DNA of 64,000 nt, taken from the NCBI RefSeq assembly GCF_001625215.2, contig NC_030381.2:50491214-50555213 (forward strand), in the 5' to 3' direction. A program made the translations under genes and the position numbers. Positions 45,484 through 58,679 of this stretch are shown here, in pieces. How positions within the stretch are numbered: position 1 is the stretch's first letter; the number at the start of each line of letters is the position of its first letter. The notes below the pieces were generated by a model. It had not been told where the DNA came from. It ran no database searches and saw only the letters and a program-made list of their open reading frames with translations. Source of the stretch: Daucus carota subsp. sativus. Lineage: Eukaryota; Streptophyta; Magnoliopsida; Apiales; Apiaceae.

Positions 45484-48001
45484 CTACCGTGGATATGCAT
45501 TAGAAATGGATAGATCATTGATGGACAAATTGTTATAACATGTCTTTTGGTGATGAGGCAATCTTCCAACAGAATACGCTGGTCGTTCAGGTTGAGTAAG
45601 AGCTGTCGTTTCACAGTTTAGCATCATAACAACAGATAGCATGGTTGGTCTGTCATATGAATCTTCTTGAACACACAATAATCCAATATGCATGCATCTT
45701 AAAAAGTCGTCGAGGCTGCAAGCATCAGCCAATAGTGGATCCATCAAGTCCTTGCCTTTTCCTTCATTCCATAGTTCCCATGCCTGCAGTATACCAATAG
45801 GAAAAAAATGATATCTAGGAGGGACTTCACTACAATATTAATTGACTTTGTTTATAACGAACTTACATATGACAGGAGGCTTTTAGTTCTTGTTGAGATA
45901 TGAAATTCAGCATTCCTTTTGCCACTTATAATTTCAAGCAATAGTACACCAAAGCTGAAAACATCAGACTTGATGGAGTACAGGCCCTCCATTGCAAACT
46001 CTGGAGCGATGTATCCACTGTTAAGAAATTATACATAGAAAGTATGAGAGGAGAGAAAATGACTAGAAGATATATAATTAAATGAAAAAGTATGTACCCA
46101 GGCAGGCTGATTTACTTACTATGTTCCAACTATTTTAGCAGTGCTGTTGGCTTGACAGTCACTACCTCCAAAGATCCTTGCCATTCCAAAGTCTGAGATT
46201 TTTGGATTCATTTCTTTGTCCAGTAACACATTACTTGGTTTTAGGTCCCTATGAATGATTCTAAGACGGGAATCCTGGTGAAGATACAGCATTCCCCGTG
46301 CAATTCCTTTTACAATATCTAGACGTACTGTCCAACTGACTTGTGCTCGTTTACTTTCATCTGACAGATTAATATATTTAAATTTAATGAGTTAAAGAGC
46401 AAATGCCAATCAAGAATGTAAGATATATAAAATATGTGGCGAACCATTAAGAATTAAATCCAGACTGCTGTTGCTCATATATTCGTAAACCAGTATTCTT
46501 TCCTCCTTGTCTATGCAAAAGCCCAAGAGCCTGACCAGATTTTTATGCTGCAATTTAAAGATCAGTAGAACCTCATTCACAAATTCATCTGAACCTTGAG
46601 TGGAGGTGGCTGAAAGCCTCTTGACTGCTATCTTCTCGCCAGTAGGTAGAGTGCCCTATTCAAAAGAAAACGCCAGACAAAAGTTGTATGTGAAATCACT
46701 TGATATTTCATGTTCTGAAATATGATTATTCTCTTCTAAGTTTAAGCTATTACTTTGTAAACAGGACCAAAACCTCCTTGTCCCAGCTTGTTAGAATCAG
46801 AGAAATCATTTGTAGCTACTAGCACAGACTCCATAGGAAAAAAGGGAAATTCTTGAGGATCTAGGTTGTTCAGAGCTTGAAACTTTTGGAGCATTGCATA
46901 TGTGTCACTGTGCTCATTAGCTTCAGGTAACTGAACTTGCTGATGAAAAAATCTGCCCTTCCCTATATTATGAGCATTACTGTTGCTAGCTTGTTTCCTC
47001 GGTGCAAGACAATAAAGGTAGAAACTAATCACCGCTATGACTACTGCCATGGCTCCAAATATGAGAGCTACTATCATCTGCTTGTTTCTTCCATCACTGT
47101 GTTCTATAGATGGTCAGGCGATAATGAAACTAAATTAGTCAATCATGCAGATGACTAACCAATCATACAGCACATAATTAACAGAAATAAGAAACTAAAT
47201 ACAGAATCTGTAGCAAATGAATGACTTACTTGGAATTTCAGGTACTGTAATACCACCATCGTCTAGATCAATAAAATTATTGAACTCATATCTTAAGAAA
47301 CAACTACGACTAAAAAGTCTTGCTCCACGGTAAGAATAGCAGCAACTTGAAATGTTTGATATTGCAGCTCTAAGGCATGTATTGCAGTCCTCTGAAGATA
47401 AGTCTTTAGTACACTGTGCAAATGCATAGATGGGATTATCACCTGGAAAGGATATATTTTTAGTAGCAACCATATCAATTGAAGAAGCCACTAGCTTGCT
47501 CATACTGAGTAAAACAGGATTCAGGATTGATTGAAGTCGTCCTGGATCTGAAAATGGCTTCGGGTTAGTTTGTTTCACGTTATCAGCAACATCCAAAAGG
47601 CCGAAGAACTTCTGGTCTGAGTAGCGCAGCTGACAGTTTTCTGACCACAATAGTGCCTCCTTTGATGTTTTACAAAGGTTTCTGATGTCTTTAGTAGCTA
47701 CTTCCGCGCATTTTGTACATTCATCATGTTTGACATAATTGTAGCAGAGAAAAAGACCATAAACTGTATTCTTGTCATTTCCAGAGGAAGTATTGTAGAA
47801 TTTAGGTAGAGAAGCAGCATTTAAGGATAAAGAACCAAGAAGATCATCGCGGTTTATCTGAAACGCACTATTCTCTGTAAAATTTTCGCCTTGACAGAGT
47901 TTATAGGGAGGATCAGCATGCACAATATCATGCAAAAACACAAGTGAAAGAATGAAGAAAACCAGTGGGGTGATGTATGAGAAGTTTATTACAAAAGCCA
48001 T
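45484..48001 (-). CDS. Cysteine-rich receptor-like kinase (CRK-H), divergent type
   Basis: Exons on the minus strand: 48001-47230, 47103-46754, 46655-46445, 46360-46120, 46017-45867, 45783-45484; 674 residues. Signal peptide ([20 protein letters not shown]); DUF26 motifs [13 protein letters not shown] and [13 protein letters not shown]; membrane span [20 protein letters not shown]; kinase [10 protein letters not shown], Lys386, HRDLKPSN (Asp483), DFG. Unlike A-G, the membrane span and the start of the kinase share one 350-base exon, and the juxtamembrane segment is longer. Exon 5 has one extra codon. The tail ends LSISNAYPR. The divergence shows an older lineage than its neighbours. Predicted plasma-membrane RD kinase. 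Confidence 0.92.
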
Positions 48002-48002
48002 A

Positions 48003-48060
48003 ATCTCCTATTGAGAATGCTCTTCTGTTCTATCTCCTATTGAGAATGCTCTTCTGTTCT
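48003..48060. repeat. 29-base tandem duplication at the CRK-H start
   Basis: ATCTCCTATTGAGAATGCTC and nine following bases occur twice head to tail, directly upstream of the CRK-H start codon, so probably within its 5' leader. Confidence 0.85.
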
Positions 48061-49910
48061 TTCTAGTGGAAGTGTCAAAGATTGTTTGCTGCACTCGGAA
48101 AGATTTGAAACCACTTTTGGTCCACTTAAAAGCAGAAACCAATGTCGTAAACTTCTCGGTTATTACAACTAGATAAAAATTTCTAAGTTATATGTTATGT
48201 TCAACACTTCAAACATTACATATTCCACAACTTAAACTTGGTCCAGGGAAAAAGATATACTAATAATTCTGCATATTCCACGGCTCTGAGGTTGGTCTGA
48301 TAAAAAAAATACTAATAATTCTAATTGATATCTATAAATTTTTGTGTTAGAAAACAAAACTGTATAAATATTAGACGGTTTCAAAACTTAAGTGCATCTT
48401 TCGATATACTAAACAAAATAACCATAATTTACAGGAAAATAAATATACTGACCCAAAATATTGGATTGAGAAGTTCATTTTTTCTGAATTTATTATTTTG
48501 AACAAATTCCTTCAAATCATGACCAAATAAATATTCTCTTGCCCCACTTGTCAATTTCGCAATGACAAATTGTATACAATTTACGAGTTATAAAATTAAA
48601 ATCCTGCAATGCAATGCGTCAGATAAGTAATTGTTCAATATCAAAAATATAATTATTTCACAAATAAATAAGAAAAACCAGAGTTATCGAACTTTAGTGC
48701 ATGTTTTTGAATTTGTGCACTTGAGTGTAGAATTATGAATCCCAGTTGGACCTACAGAAATAGAAGCCACAAGCGCATGACCATATCTTAAAGTCCAGCA
48801 AGAACAAATTGACAGACGACTTATTGTGGTTGAGATATATAACTGATGGGATTGAAAGCACTATGATTCCCGTCAAGGGAGAACTGGAAGCCTCCCGGGT
48901 ATTTAACTCTCCGAGCCCGTGAATTATATAAGTTTGAGAGAGAAGGTTGGACACTCTTGTAAAATATAATTTTATAAATTATTTTAGTAATTTTTTTCTA
49001 AACCAAATTTCATAACTAAAATTTTATTAAAAACAAAAAATTTGAAAATAAATTATTAAATTATATTTTATAAAAAATTTAAGATATATGCGAAACAAAG
49101 AAAACTGTATAGAAATAAGTGGTACGAAGCCCCGCTATTTACTCGTACCGTTTGTATAAAAAATAGAAAAACACTTATAAAAAAACTAAAAATTCTAATT
49201 TTTGTTTCATGACTTATACTTTGTTCTCAAACACTTTAATCACTTATAAGTCTTAACTACTATATTCTATTTCAGTTTTTTTTTTACTTTAAAAAAGAAG
49301 CACTTTTTAACTCATCCAAACAGCCCTATTAATTTTTGTGATATAAAACTTCAATATTTTTTCATGCAAGCCTATTTAGTTCATACAAATTTTTCTAAAA
49401 ACTAATAAAAAAGCCATGGTTTTCCGTAAATTTGTATGACACCAAATATACTCCCTCCGTCCGAGTCAATAGTTTACGTTGGGCACGTGGAAGCGGCACG
49501 AATTTTAATACTTCAATAAAATATAATTTTATAGCTTATTTTTAAGATGTTCTTTTTTGAATAAAAGTATAACATATATATTTTTATAAAAGGAAAAATT
49601 TTAAAAAAAATTTATGAAATTATAAGTTTTAAACATTTTAAAATGAATGTCGAAAAATAAACATATAAAATTGAATTGGACGGTGGGACAGACAGAGTAT
49701 CGAATATGTTCCTAAATTTTTTTATTTTTTTTTCAGAAAATATGTTCCTAAAATTGACAGACCAGAATCAACCATTTATTTATTTATGAATAGAAGCATA
49801 GAAGTCTAAGTATTTTCTCACTTGTTTTTAATAAAAAAAACTGCTCTCTTACATGACAAAACAAAAAAGAACAAAAACTGCTCTCTTACTTTTACTTATA
49901 AACATTACAA
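48061..49910. other. Intergenic region between CRK-H and LPXD
   Basis: 1.85 kb, AT-rich. Contains a Stowaway MITE (49451-49697). The minus-strand frame at 48733-48954 has no known features. CRK-H and LPXD are divergent, so both upstream regions lie here. Confidence 0.45.
49451..49697. mobile_element. Stowaway MITE (diverged right end)
   Basis: Starts CTCCCTCCGTCCGAGTCAAT and ends GGACGGTGGGACAGACAGAG, flanked by TA; 247 bases. The right inverted repeat carries several substitutions, so this is an older copy. Lies about 210 bases before the LPXD start. Confidence 0.78.
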
Positions 49911-52900
49911 ATGACGCTCCTTCGGAAAATAAACCCGTACAATATAATATCTAGGAATCGCCATTTTTTTTTCGCTACAACTCTGAATTGTTCTACTTTG
50001 CCTACTCGTCAGCCTTCTTTTTCAGGCTCAGTAATCCCAGGTCAGTCTCCATATATACGTACATGCACATTAAGTGTTTGTAGAAATGACTCTTAGACTG
50101 TTAGCGATTTACCTGGTGTCTTAATTTTTTAAGTCTCTGTATATTAGTATATACACTTTAATTTATTCATACAACATGTTCGAAACTGGAACTTAAAAGT
50201 AACATGGAAACTGGTACTTTTTGTTTGGGTTTAGGTGAAGTAATTGAATTGGAGGAGATTTTTGTGCATGCAGGGGCCATCATTGTTAATTAGATGGTAG
50301 TCAATAGAAATCCACCATCTACCTAAAAAGTGGTTGTTAGTATGTGCCTATTAGCACACTAGAAAATCTGAATTATTAATGGGGTCGCAAGAGAACATGA
50401 AAAACCGGAGAATAATTATAGCCTGTTTGGGAACTTGAATTTCATTTGAAATTCTGGATTTGATCAAATGGCATGTTTCGACACTCAGAAAAAGTTGGAT
50501 TTGAATTTTGTTTGAAATTCAGGACATTCAAATACTAGTATAAAACTGAGAATTTGAGATTACACCTCAAATCATGTCATTTGAAATTCAAAATTTGAAA
50601 TGAAGTACATGTTTCCAAACGCAATCTTATAGATGTTTAAAATTTGCAGAACACTCTGCAATGCTAGAAGGGATCATGTTAAATAAAAAGAAACCTGTTT
50701 CCTGCATGTACATTATATTAGAAGTTCTTTGCAACGCTTTAACTTGGCATCTCAGCTGAGCTTCTATGGTACAGTATTAGAGGAGAATGCTAGAAAGGAT
50801 GACGAAGTTTTCGAAAAATGGCAAAATGGAGGTGGGATTTTTCACAAGTCAGCTTGCATTGATCCAACAGCACATGTAGAGCTTGGTGCATATATCCATG
50901 CAAGATGTCACATATGTGCAAATGTTCATATTGGATCTGGAGCTATTATTGGACCTGATGTTACAATTGGACAGTCAACAACAATAGGGTACAATCTGAC
51001 TATATAAATGAACTGCTGTCTTTGATATATTACTTCATTAAATTTCAAAATCTTGATTTCTGTTGAACCAAAATTTGTTTTATTAGTTGAATTTTCATAT
51101 ATGCTAGTCTGCAATATTCAATCTCGCCTTAAAATATATTGCCTTCTAATACATTATAATGAAATTAAGGCATATAATTTGGAACCGAAAAGCATTATGC
51201 AGTTCTTGTTTCCTGTTCGAAATATCAGTAGGCATACACCATTATGCAGGCTCCTGCAAATCCCTCTCACATTTACCCAGATACCCGACTCTTTGGTTGT
51301 CAAATTTATGTATATGGCTCCTATATGTCATTTCCTTCCACATGCACATGATCTGATATATATATGGACTGATGATTTTTCTGTATATTTCGTGACTCAA
51401 TTTCGTTAATTTTTCAGGTATAATGCTGCACTTACAAATTGCACAATTGGTCATTCATGTGTTATCCACAATGGCGTCTGCATTGGTCAAGATGGTACGG
51501 ATCTGAGTGTCTCAATTCAACTAATATTATTAAGATTTAAGCAAACCATTACATAAATAGCACTTGGTCAAGTGATGGTTGAATATCGTACTTACATATT
51601 TTGTGTTAAGTATTTAGTGTTGACAAACTTTTACTGAAAAGCTAAACCTTTTCTATTTCCATACTACTTAAACCAATGTTTACTCACAGGATTTGGGTTT
51701 TATCTGGATGAACATGGGAACATGATGAAGAAACCTCAGGTTGATAAAAATTTAATCAGTTATACAGTTTCTGACTCGATGTCAATTTGGTCACACTGTG
51801 GTTCTTTCACTGCATCTCTTATACTGTATATGTTAAATAAAATCATCACGTACTAAACTTTGATTGTGTTCTAAATATCCATCAAATTTGCATATGATGA
51901 ACAGACTTCTACTTCTCTCTACATTTAATTTTGAACCTTTTTTTAATTTTTACTACATTTGTTAAGACGTTGAAAGCTAGGATAGGGAATCATGTTGAGA
52001 TAGGTGCCAATTCATGCATAGACAGGGGAAGGTGAGCTTCTGTTTCCTTAAAATTTTCCATCAGTTTCTCATCATTGCTATCTTACAACTTAATCTCCTA
52101 CACTATTATTATTCTGGTCATGCAGTTGGAGAGATACTACTGTGGGGGATAGCTCCAAGATTGATAATTTAGTTCAGGTATATCAATCTTTTTTTGCAAT
52201 ATTGACAATATGCATTCCTTGACTAAGAACTTCATCTCTGTTTGTTATTTATACGAGCCTATAACCCGTGCGATGCACGGATGTAATCGTAAGGATGTAT
52301 ATAATTAGTTAATAATTTTCTTATATATGTTTAAATTAATAATTAATTTTAATATGTTGTTGACGGGATTCGAACATTAGAGTTTAGTAGCATCTTAGTG
52401 AAATATAGAAAATTCAATCAAACGGTTCTCATCAATTTAATATAAATAATCCAGAGGTTATAAAACCACTGTACCGGACTCCAAACCAACAATCAATTTT
52501 TTGTATGTATGGCTTTAATAATATAGTATAGATTTTTTTTTTTTTTTTTGCAGATAGGCCACAATGTAGTAATTGGAAAGAATTGCATGTTATGTGGACA
52601 AGTTGGGATTGCGGGTTCTGTGACGTAAGTTATCCTCACTTCTATTCTTCATCTATTGTTTTAATTGAAATTCTGAAATGAAATGATTAAACTGCTTTTA
52701 GAGTGGGAGACTATGTGACTTTTGGTGGAAGGGTGGCTGTGCGTGATCATGTCTCCATTGTATCCAAGGTATTTTTAATTATTTTCTGATTAGATTGTTA
52801 ATCATCTACTAACAGATTTAAATATGCATTTCTGCTGGCTGCAGAATAGATGTGAAATGACTAATGAGAACCATGTAATATAGCTAAATATCCATAGCCA

Positions 52901-53214
52901 GATCTCTGTCTCAGTAACGCTTCCTACTATTATAATTAAGCATTTTGAGGTGTTACAGGTCCGACTAGCTGCTAATAGCTGTGTTACAAAGGATATCAAT
53001 GTGCCTGGGGATTATGGTGGCTTCCCTGCTGTAAGTGCTTCTATTTTGAGCTGGATCAGACCACAGAAGTCACAGATTCTTTTTTTCTTTTTTTTGCCAA
53101 GAGAAGTCACAGATTCTAGGTGTTAATATAGACTAATGATTCTCTATGTTATTGCAGGTTCCCATACATGAATGGCGAAGACAGTTGGCTACTCATCGAC
53201 GCAATTCCAAGTAG
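49911..53214 (+). CDS. LPXD: UDP-3-O-acylglucosamine N-acyltransferase, LpxD type
   Basis: Ten exons: 49911-50030, 50756-50988, 51418-51494, 51690-51739, 51967-52031, 52126-52177, 52554-52624, 52702-52768, 52959-53030, 53158-53214; 287 residues. Exon 1 encodes an Arg/Ser/Thr-rich, acid-poor leader ([20 protein letters not shown]) fitting a mitochondrial transit peptide. From about residue 80, hexapeptide repeats ([14 protein letters not shown]) form the left-handed beta-helix of LpxD. His202 in QIGHNVVIG matches the catalytic His of bacterial LpxD. The enzyme N-acylates UDP-acylglucosamine in the lipid A pathway; plants keep this pathway in mitochondria. Exons 2-10 are firm. The exon 1/2 junction is less sure: only donor TCA|GTAATC keeps the frame, while the stronger-looking GTCAGT ten bases on does not. 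Intron 6 carries a Helitron-like element. Confidence 0.86.
50421..50632. mobile_element. MITE-like element in LPXD intron 1
   Basis: Begins GCCTGTTTGGGAACTTGAAT and ends ...GTTTCCAAACGC. It shares the ATTTCATTTGAAATTC interior with the element at 13756-13951. A possible short duplication TTATA occurs at both ends. Classification uncertain. Confidence 0.6.
52254..52532 (-). mobile_element. Short non-autonomous Helitron-like element in LPXD intron 6
   Basis: On the minus strand: 5' end TCTATACTATATTATTAAAG next to A, 3' hairpin CCGTGCATCGCACGG, then a GTTATAGG spacer and CTCG followed by T. Insertion between A and T fits a Helitron. The last four bases are CTCG rather than the usual CTRR, probably a point change. 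279 bases; it ends only 21 bases before the intron acceptor. Confidence 0.78.
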
Positions 53215-53771
53215 AGGTCATAGTTTTTTAGTTTTAGTTTTAGAAAAAGGTTAAATGATGGTTTAGCTTGCAGGCCAACAGATTTCTTCGACAAAAGAAA
53301 GGTCTGAGATGGCTACGGCTTTCGGACTAGGCCAAGGAGAAGAGAATGGAAGAGCTGTAGAGGTTCCAACTAAAATTACAGATAAGGGGTGGAGATTGTT
53401 AGAGTGTGATATTTTCAAGATATTGACAATATTTTTTATTTTTGATAGCCAACTCACTTTTTAATTAAAGACTTTTCGTGATTAGAGTTGCTCCTCCAAA
53501 CCATTTTTCATCTATTTGCAAATTATGTAAACACATTAACCGAACCAGTTTGTAGACTCTCTAACCAAACATTTGATCAAATGCGATTCAGTTTACGAAT
53601 CAATTTTTTAAATCATGATCAAGAATTCAAGATCCACTCAATTTTTAACCAAGTACTCCACCTTTTGTCCACTGCTCATTTACGGCCCTCCTCCCGTTAA
53701 TACAAAAATATCTTTCTTGAATGCAAAAGCATATTCCTAGTCGCCCACTTATGAGATATTTGTTATTTCAA

Positions 53772-53819
<48 letters not shown>
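53772..53819. repeat. (TTA)n microsatellite
   Basis: About 16 uninterrupted copies of ATT/TTA. Confidence 0.95.
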
Positions 53820-53821
<2 letters not shown>

Positions 53822-54127
53822 CATTTAAAATAAGGCTATCTAGAAAAGCAATCGGCCTAAAAGCCCGTTCAGTTAAGTTTAATATCGTAACTTATGATTT
53901 AACGTGATTTAATAAGCCTGGAGTTTAAAATATTTGTTTATATAATTTTAGCTTATCAATTATTTATAATTATTAAAAGTATAATTATAAACAATAAAAA
54001 TGATTTATAGATAAATTAAATCTATGATTTATGAGTAAATTTTATCAAAAAAAGATTTAGAAAAATTAGTCGGTGAAAAAAATATTTCAAGCTTATGTCT
54101 AATTTTAAGTCAATTTATAAATTATTA

Positions 54128-54381
54128 CTCCCTCCGTCTCCATATATTTGTCTTGTTTGACTTCTTATGGTTAAATTGACTAAAATTTGACTGAAATTTA
54201 CGTATATAAAATTATTAGAAAAATTATGAAAAATATATTACTAGAATCTACATCTATTTTAATTTAAAATATATTTATTCGATTTTCAAGATCATATAAA
54301 AATAATTAATAATTGCCCGCCAAAATTTGATCAATTTGAACACAAAAATCAAACAAAATATGTAAATAGGGACAGAGAAAG
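54128..54381. mobile_element. Stowaway MITE upstream of FKBP12
   Basis: Ends CTCCCTCCGTCTCCATATAT and a diverged complement AGGGACAGAGAAAG, flanked by TA; 254 bases; about 210 bases upstream of the predicted FKBP12 leader. Confidence 0.82.
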
Positions 54382-54596
54382 TACTACTTTTAAGTTAACT
54401 TTTTACGGGAACAAACAATTTTCACGTTAAAGTCAAAAATAACTTGAACAGACACAAACATGCCCCAAGACTAAATGGGCTGCACTTATGACCCGATAAG
54501 ATGGTGGGGCTATTAATACCCAATTTGACTACAAATACACACTCGCTCTTGATTGCACTTTGTAAAATCTAATTAGGGTTTGCTCGCTCAGTTGAG

Positions 54597-54795
54597 GTAT
54601 GCTCAGATTCATCTCTAGCACTTTTAACTCTTTGTATATGTTTCTTTGCAATGTTCATTTTACATTCCCCCTTATCTTAATTTTGTGTAGATTGAGCGTA
54701 TTTTTCATTTGTTAATCTCGATAAATGAATAAAATTCTTGGTCCCAATATAATTTATTTATAAGCTTTAACTGTATAGAGTGTGTTGTTATTGTA
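54597..54795 (+). other. Predicted intron in the FKBP12 5' UTR
   Basis: Donor TTGAG|GTATGC and acceptor TTATTGTAG, about 33 bases before the start codon; T-rich in between. Position and sequence fit a plant leader intron. No transcript evidence. Confidence 0.5.
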
Positions 54796-54828
54796 GATTG
54801 TGATTCTTGAATTTTGCAAGTCTGTATA

Positions 54829-56329
54829 ATGGGAGTGGAGAAGGAAGTGCTTAGAGCTGGAACCGGACCCAAACCGGTTCCTGGTCAGACTGTTGAAGTT
54901 CACTGCACTGGTTTCGGTTAGTCCCGTATGCTTAAAACCCGTATATTGAACTTTGCTGTGTGGCTGCTTATGCGGTGATTATAATTGGAATTGTTTGTTG
55001 TTCAGGTAAAAACAATGATCTGTCTCAGAAGTTTTGGAGGTGAGTGGTAATAATGTAAAGTTTGAATTTTTGGTGGGGTTTTGATTAGGGTAAAGATTAT
55101 ATGGTTGTGAATATGTTGACGTAGCTGATGAAGTAAAATATGTTATATTAGTTTAGTTGGGTGGTTTTAAATGATGGGATGTGCAGATGTGGAGACCCCA
55201 CGTTGTGATTCGTTAATTTTTGGTCATTGTATGTTCTTTTTCTTGTTTTTAAGCAGTTACTGGTGGGATGTTTGGGTAATTTTACTAAATTATTTTATCT
55301 TGTATTGGAACAATTGTATGATCTCTCTCATTTTTGTTTGATGTTCTCTTATAATTTTTAGCACAAAAGATCCAGGCCAGACACCTTTTTCCTTCAAGAT
55401 TGGCAAAGGACAAGTTATTAAAGGTGCGTACACCAATGTCATCAGATGTTTTGGATTATATGTTAAAGAGCTTCGCATACTGAATATAATTAATTGACTC
55501 CAGTAGATATTACTCAGGTTGTAGCTTTATGAACTATGCATATATATTGATTGTGCAACTTTTCAACAACATATATGCCTTTAGCTATTCCGTCCCTTGG
55601 CTGCAGGCTAAATATCTATCTTTAACTTAAGAATGCACGAATCATTGTGTTTTATATTAGCTAACAACTTGTGTTTTTTTTTTGGACCTTCATGACTGAG
55701 AATATGTTTGATGCTTTATTTCATTGCATCTTGTCTTTAATATGATATTAACTTCCTTATTCTAATCATTTTGGTACTGATGTATTATTTTATTCTACAG
55801 GATGGGATGAAGGTGTTCTAGGAATGCAAGTTGGAGAAGTTGCTAAACTAAAGGTGATATATGTGATATATTATTCTTTTTTATTCACATTCAGAAATAA
55901 TTTAATTTTGTATCATCACTTTAACTAAAACTTGTTGACTTTTAGCGGGTTTGATTTTCACTTTATTACTCAACACGGTTAATTACGTATTGATTTATTT
56001 TGTTAAACATGCATGCAATTAACATGCTAACATGCTGCTGTATGATGATGATGATTCTTATGGATATGGTATATCTTTAAAAACAATTTAAGAATGAGGG
56101 ATTAATTGGCATGAAAAATATGTTGAAATATGTAGGCAGAATAAGTAAGCTCATTACTGTCTATTGGTTCTGTATTCTTGTTACTTTCATGATATTCAAT
56201 ATTGATACTATTTTTTTATGTATGCAGTGCACTCCTGACTACGCCTATGGAAGTGGTGGATTCCCGGCATGGGGTATTCAGCCTAATTCGATGTTAGTTT
56301 TTGAGATTGAAGTTCTAAAAGCCACTTAG
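54829..56329 (+). CDS. FKBP12: FKBP12-type peptidyl-prolyl cis-trans isomerase
   Basis: Five exons: 54829-54916, 55006-55039, 55362-55423, 55801-55853, 56228-56329; 112 residues, the usual size of plant FKBP12. It is a single FKBP domain: [20 protein letters not shown], then [34 protein letters not shown] and a C-terminal [10 protein letters not shown]. The KGWDEG motif includes the Trp at the floor of the drug-binding pocket. Cys26 and Cys80 are both present, the pair reported to form a disulfide in plant FKBP12s. Cytosolic and nuclear proline isomerase; in plants it often binds rapamycin and FK506 less well than the yeast or animal proteins. No targeting sequence. Intron phases all agree. 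Confidence 0.95.
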
Positions 56330-56954
56330 AATAGTGGTCGATATTGAAAAATCAGTTGCCTAACATTTTACATGCTATGTATGGTAACTTAAGATTAATC
56401 ACTGTTAAAACTTGGGAATAAAATTACTTTGCAATAGCTTCTTGTGCTGTATTATTATGTGGTGAATGCATCTGGTGAACCATCCTTGAATGAATCTATT
56501 CATAAGTGTTTAAAAGTATTGTGCATAACATTTGTCTTGATTTTTAATTAGCCATTTGGCCCTTTAAGGTTATACAAATTTCCCAAGGCCTAAAGTGTTG
56601 AACAAAGGTGAACTCGTTTGTAATTATACTGTTGGTACATGGTTACCAAAGTTGAATGGCTAAGATGCACATTTGCACTTGAATTGGGTGAATTACTGCT
56701 GGCATACACTCTGATGCAACTATTTTGACATATCTGCTACAAAGTTGAACTATATTATACATTTTTTTCAATATTTTTTTAAAGTACTCCATAAAAAATG
56801 TGTTGTTCTAATTTTTACTAACTTATACTTTATAGTAGTAAATAAAATTCATCTACTGAAAATTATATGCATGCCTGTTTAAAATGGATTCTTTGAGTTT
56901 TAGTTCATTACCTTACATTCATTATCTTGCTCAAAGCTACCATTTTACGTGCAC
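56330..56954. other. FKBP12 3' flank
   Basis: Probable 3' UTR and AT-rich spacer between FKBP12 and the peroxidase relic. No feature recognised. Confidence 0.4.
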
Positions 56955-57265
56955 TTCCTGTAAGAACTTGAATCTTTCCCAATGTTATTGTGGAAACAAC
57001 AAATTCCTCTAAGAAATTTGATTTCAAGTAATTAACTTGATGTTTGACATAAGTCCTTATCCCAGGGTCATCAAGCAGGGCACTACCCTCTGATAATCAG
57101 GTTTACACTCTGAGACTTTCAGCTTGGTTATTTCTAGTTGAGTTCAAAACCACTGAAACATCACCGGCACGAAAACATGAATATTGAAAGTACTAGTACA
57201 TTCTCTTATAAAACATTCATGGAAATGCAATCTTAATAAAGAGGCACCATTTGCAGGGAAAAACA
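56955..57265 (-). pseudogene. Class III peroxidase relic
   Basis: On the minus strand three shuffled-down pieces of the neighbouring peroxidase are visible. About 57190-57260 matches exon 1 (ASLLRLHFHECFI; the distal HDCF has become HECF). About 57110-57160 matches exon 2 (NSTRNNQAE region). About 56955-57090 matches the end of exon 4 (ALLDDP...DIRTYVKHQ...FLRGICCFHNNIGK region). Exon 3, the proximal His and most of exon 4 are deleted, with frameshifts. Confidence 0.78.
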
Positions 57266-57437
57266 AACCAACATAAAAGTTTTGGCTATTAAAGAAACCA
57301 AGAACAACTTTATTATATCTGAAAGTAGAAGAGAACAATCTTAAATCCCCAGGGAGCGTAGAAATATTAAAAAACAATCTCCTTTTCTATCTCTCATACA
57401 AACACACACAGCACACGGAGAAAGAATGCACTGTCTG

Positions 57438-58679
<1,242 letters not shown>

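Larger units (their letters stand above)
53215..54828. other. LPXD 3' flank and FKBP12 upstream region
   Basis: Contains a TTA microsatellite (about 53772-53819), a Stowaway MITE (54128-54381) and the FKBP12 leader. No further gene recognised. Confidence 0.5.

Noticed and set aside
53274-53460. Possible extra LPXD exon after the TTGCAG at 53273, open for about 60 residues
   Set aside because: LPXD already ends with a natural stop after the conserved C-terminal region. The downstream frame has no family similarity that I recognise and is most likely 3' UTR.
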